Assembly (NCBI RefSeq): GCF_963966145.1
Contig: NC_091049.1
Location: 24,614,001 to 24,678,000 of the forward strand
DNA: 64,000 nucleotides
Direction of reading: 5' to 3'
Origin: Tenebrio molitor
Taxonomy: Eukaryota; Arthropoda; Insecta; Coleoptera; Tenebrionidae
The notes beneath the pieces were generated by a model. It was not told the origin of the DNA. It worked only from the letters and a program-made list of their open reading frames with translations, and did not search any database. Positions 62,148 to 64,000 of this stretch are shown here, piece after piece (position 1 is the first letter of the stretch; the number at the start of each line of letters is the position of its first letter). The position numbers and the translations under genes are program-made.

Positions 62148-63022
62148 TAGCCTGCCATTCTCTTGCAAGATTGTCATCTAATTTGTCCACAATTATTACG
62201 ACTAGAAGAGCGTGCCAAGTATCAATCGGTACTTCTAGCTGTCTTAACGCGGCAACATTTGAATCTAAAAAACACCTAAAAAACACCTAAGTGACGAATG
62301 CGAGGCTTTAATTACTTGAGGTGCTTTTGTGATGGCTATTATGTGATCGTGAACGATCAGCCGTTTGTTGCAGAACCGTTTCTTTAAGATATCCCACGCT
62401 ACATTATAATTTTCTGATGACACCGTTAATGACTCGACTGCTCGCAAAGCTTCACCAGATAAACATGATGATCGCAAATATTAGAAACGTTGACAGTTGT
62501 TTAGCATGTTGTTTTCGTCTTCAATAATGGATTTAAATGAATTTTAAAATGACAACCATTCCTTATAGCAACCAGTGAAAGATTTTAAATTTAAAGTTGG
62601 CAGATTCAGTTTGATTGATTGATCACGATTAGAGCAATGTGAATTAGCACTGGAACAACTACCGTTACCGTTCGTCGTGGCCGCAGTGTGCGGTGGAGGC
62701 GTCATTTGTTCAATTTTTGTTTGAATTGATGATAATACATCGAAATATTTTGACTCAATTTCGACGCGGTCCTGAGTCTGTATTTCAACAGCTGTCGTTG
62801 AAGAATCAAGTAATTCAATTTCAGTCTATACCTCTTCATAATCTTTGAATGTCTGTTCGATGAATGTTTTTCTAAATTTTAGCGGATTTACATCGTTATC
62901 ATTTGATTGAAAGTTAGCAACAAAGTTTTGAATACGCGTAATTTTTGTTTTTAATGAGGTTCTTTTCTTTTTTAAAGCCTCTAATTTGGCAATTGATTCG
63001 TCTAATAAGGATGTCTCGGGCA
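62148..63022 (-). pseudogene. BEL 2 Gag
   Basis: Starts at an ATG near 63022 (MPETSLLDESIAKLEALKKK), with a coiled N-terminus. Then come LNLPTLNLKSFTGCYKEWLS (the L-x-x-F-x-G-x-x-x-EW motif of BEL Gag), SSCLSGEALRAVESLTVS, YNVAWDILKKRFCNKRLIVH and VPIDTWHALLVVIIVDKLDD, ending EWQATLT at the gypsy 2 insertion. Stops near 62828, 62556 and 62484, plus a short duplicated AAAACACCTA near 62265-62290, disrupt it. Confidence 0.85.
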
Positions 63023-63369
63023 TAATGATTGATTTGATTTACGTGGTCGAGATGAAAATTGGCGAAATTAGGAACAATAGAAAAAGTCGTACGTAGTAAT
63101 GTAGTTTGGAAGGGAAATCGAATGGATTGAGAGCCACTAACCTTTGTTGATGTCTTAAATGATGATCGCTTCGCTGCTACCCAATTCGGTGACTATTCGT
63201 GCTGCCCTTTTGCCCTTGCTGAAGGTGACGAAATTGTTGCTGCCCTCTGGGTGTCGAAACTGCTTCTTGAATTGTTGATGTATGTATGTATTACACTTGT
63301 TATTGTTATTACACCAGACGACCGTCGTGTGATATGGATTTAATCATCCGGCTCGAAGGACCAAAATTA
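63023..63369 (-). other. BEL 2 5' leader
   Basis: An untranslated leader between the 5' LTR and Gag. It holds TTTTGGTCCTTCGAGCCGGA just inside the LTR, where the primer-binding site lies in BEL elements. No gene. Confidence 0.6.
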
Positions 63370-63639
63370 TGTACGATTAATCACTGTTGGGTGGTGATAT
63401 TAGCCGTACAAATGATATGGTCGTCTTTGTATAAATACTTAAAAACTTTATGGTATAAATGTATGCTAATGTATAAGTGTTAAGTACCAAGGATAGTGGT
63501 AGACTCTGGTTTTTACCGCTATATTCCGACTTAAATAAGGGTGTGTGATTTCACCCCTCTCACAAGAGAAAGTAGGCAGAACTACCTGCTACAGTACCTG
63601 TTTCTAACAATAACGTTCAAAACTACATTATTTTGTACA
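63370..63639 (-). repeat. BEL 2 5' LTR
   Basis: A 270-bp LTR with inverted tips TGTAC...GTACA. It matches the partial 3' LTR at 48885-49090 over about 200 bp. Confidence 0.8.
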
Positions 63640-63795
63640 ACAACTCTTTGGAAGGATTCAGTAGTAAACCCTGTTTGCAAAAATGTTTGTTCCTTGATGT
63701 ATATCAATTCATTGTTCGGTTAACCCTATTTGTGCTATTTTGTTGTATATTTCAGCTAGTGTTGTGTTTAATGCCTTGTGCCTTTTCATCTCTTA
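63640..63795. other. Unassigned flank of BEL 2
   Basis: About 155 bp of AT-rich sequence without recognised features. Confidence 0.4.
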
Positions 63796-64000
63796 TAATA
63801 GTATATTAAAGAACGAGTTTTATAAGGCCAATGGCCTTATAAGACCAGTTTTTTATGTTATTTTTTAGAATTTGCACCCTTGTTTTAATTTTTAAATAAA
63901 AAAATTAAATTTTCAAATTCTAGAGAATTTTGTATTAATTGATAATTCAAGGTAACGGATGCAACTACATCTGCAACATATGTTAAAAAGTAGAGTTTGA
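63796..64000. repeat. Palindromic element, diverged copy 3 (TATAATAG family)
   Basis: Begins TTATAATAGTATATT, as in copies at 5006 and 25317, then AACGAGTTTTATAAGGCCAA with the mirrored GGCCTTATAAGACCAGTT. The hairpin is shorter, without the GC-rich loop of the other copies. The window ends before its right boundary. Confidence 0.6.

Larger units (their letters stand above)
48821..63639 (-). mobile_element. BEL/Pao retrotransposon 2 with nested insertions
   Basis: A minus-strand element. The 5' LTR is 63639-63370 and the 3' LTR remnant is 49090 to about 48885. Gag lies at 63022-62148, Pol at 55704-53650, RNase H at 51856-50895 (in pieces) and the integrase end at 49945-49282. The internal sequence next to the 5' LTR has TTTTGGTCCTTCGAGCCGGA (63366-63347), typical BEL leader sequence. 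Most of the integrase core is missing near 49945. The distal end of the 3' LTR is unmatched, and I found no target duplication. Confidence 0.8.

Overview
The window looks like insect nuclear DNA, perhaps from a beetle. This rests on AT-rich spacers, short spliceosomal introns, insect-type BEL/Pao, Ty3/gypsy, Ty1/copia, PIF/Harbinger and Tc1/mariner elements, and MADF-domain transposon proteins. I found no ordinary host gene, structural RNA gene or CRISPR array. Nearly everything I can explain is transposable-element sequence, much of it nested inside other elements, and almost every coding region carries stops, frameshifts or deletions.

Layout. 0.2-1.5 kb: decayed Tc1/mariner-like transposase. 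2.2-3.0 kb: a small unit bracketed by two long palindromes around the first exon of a tyrosine-recombinase-like (Crypton-like) gene. 3.2-18.9 kb: a minus-strand Ty1/copia relic, broken by a hAT-like insertion with an 8-bp target duplication (4220-8597, itself holding mariner relics and a palindromic element), a 0.9-kb Harbinger-like MITE (10017-10939), an unidentified 2.2-kb GC-rich insert (about 11165-13400), and a Ty3/gypsy element (13510-18873) placed in the copia LTR remnant. 19.36-21.11 kb: two tandem copies of an 0.88-kb unit that repeats the palindrome/recombinase-exon design. 22.25-22.78 kb: a large foldback. 24.2-27.8 kb: a minus-strand non-LTR retrotransposon with a restriction-like endonuclease, interrupted by a second copy of the 5.0-kb palindromic element; a likely N-terminal piece lies at 31.7-32.1 kb. 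27.9-35.2 kb: two 2.3-kb solo-LTR-like repeats, each flanked by ATAC, with mariner debris, a foldback and a spliced recombinase pseudogene between them.

35.3-38.7 kb: two TA-flanked MITEs that share one TA, a fragment of an uncharacterised insect protein and mariner relics. 38704-47921: a complete-boundary BEL/Pao element (192-193-bp LTRs, 5-bp duplication GACAC) that landed in a foldback element and was later invaded by a TA-flanked mariner derivative, a two-gene PIF/Harbinger transposon (3.7 kb, duplication TAA) and a 723-bp Harbinger MITE (duplication TAA). 48.9-63.6 kb: a second BEL/Pao element on the minus strand, broken by two elements sharing an AGTTGGGCC terminal motif (one with a 9-bp duplication), a tRNA-derived SINE flanked by 153-bp direct repeats, a second copy of the Harbinger MITE, and a Ty3/gypsy element (55705-62138) whose LTRs differ at only two positions.

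The most interesting candidate is a repeated design seen in three places: a palindrome 160-204 bp upstream of the start codon of a short spliced tyrosine-recombinase-like gene, with a second palindrome downstream in two of them. It may be a palindrome-ended recombinase element or its non-autonomous derivatives. All calls were made by eye, without database searches.
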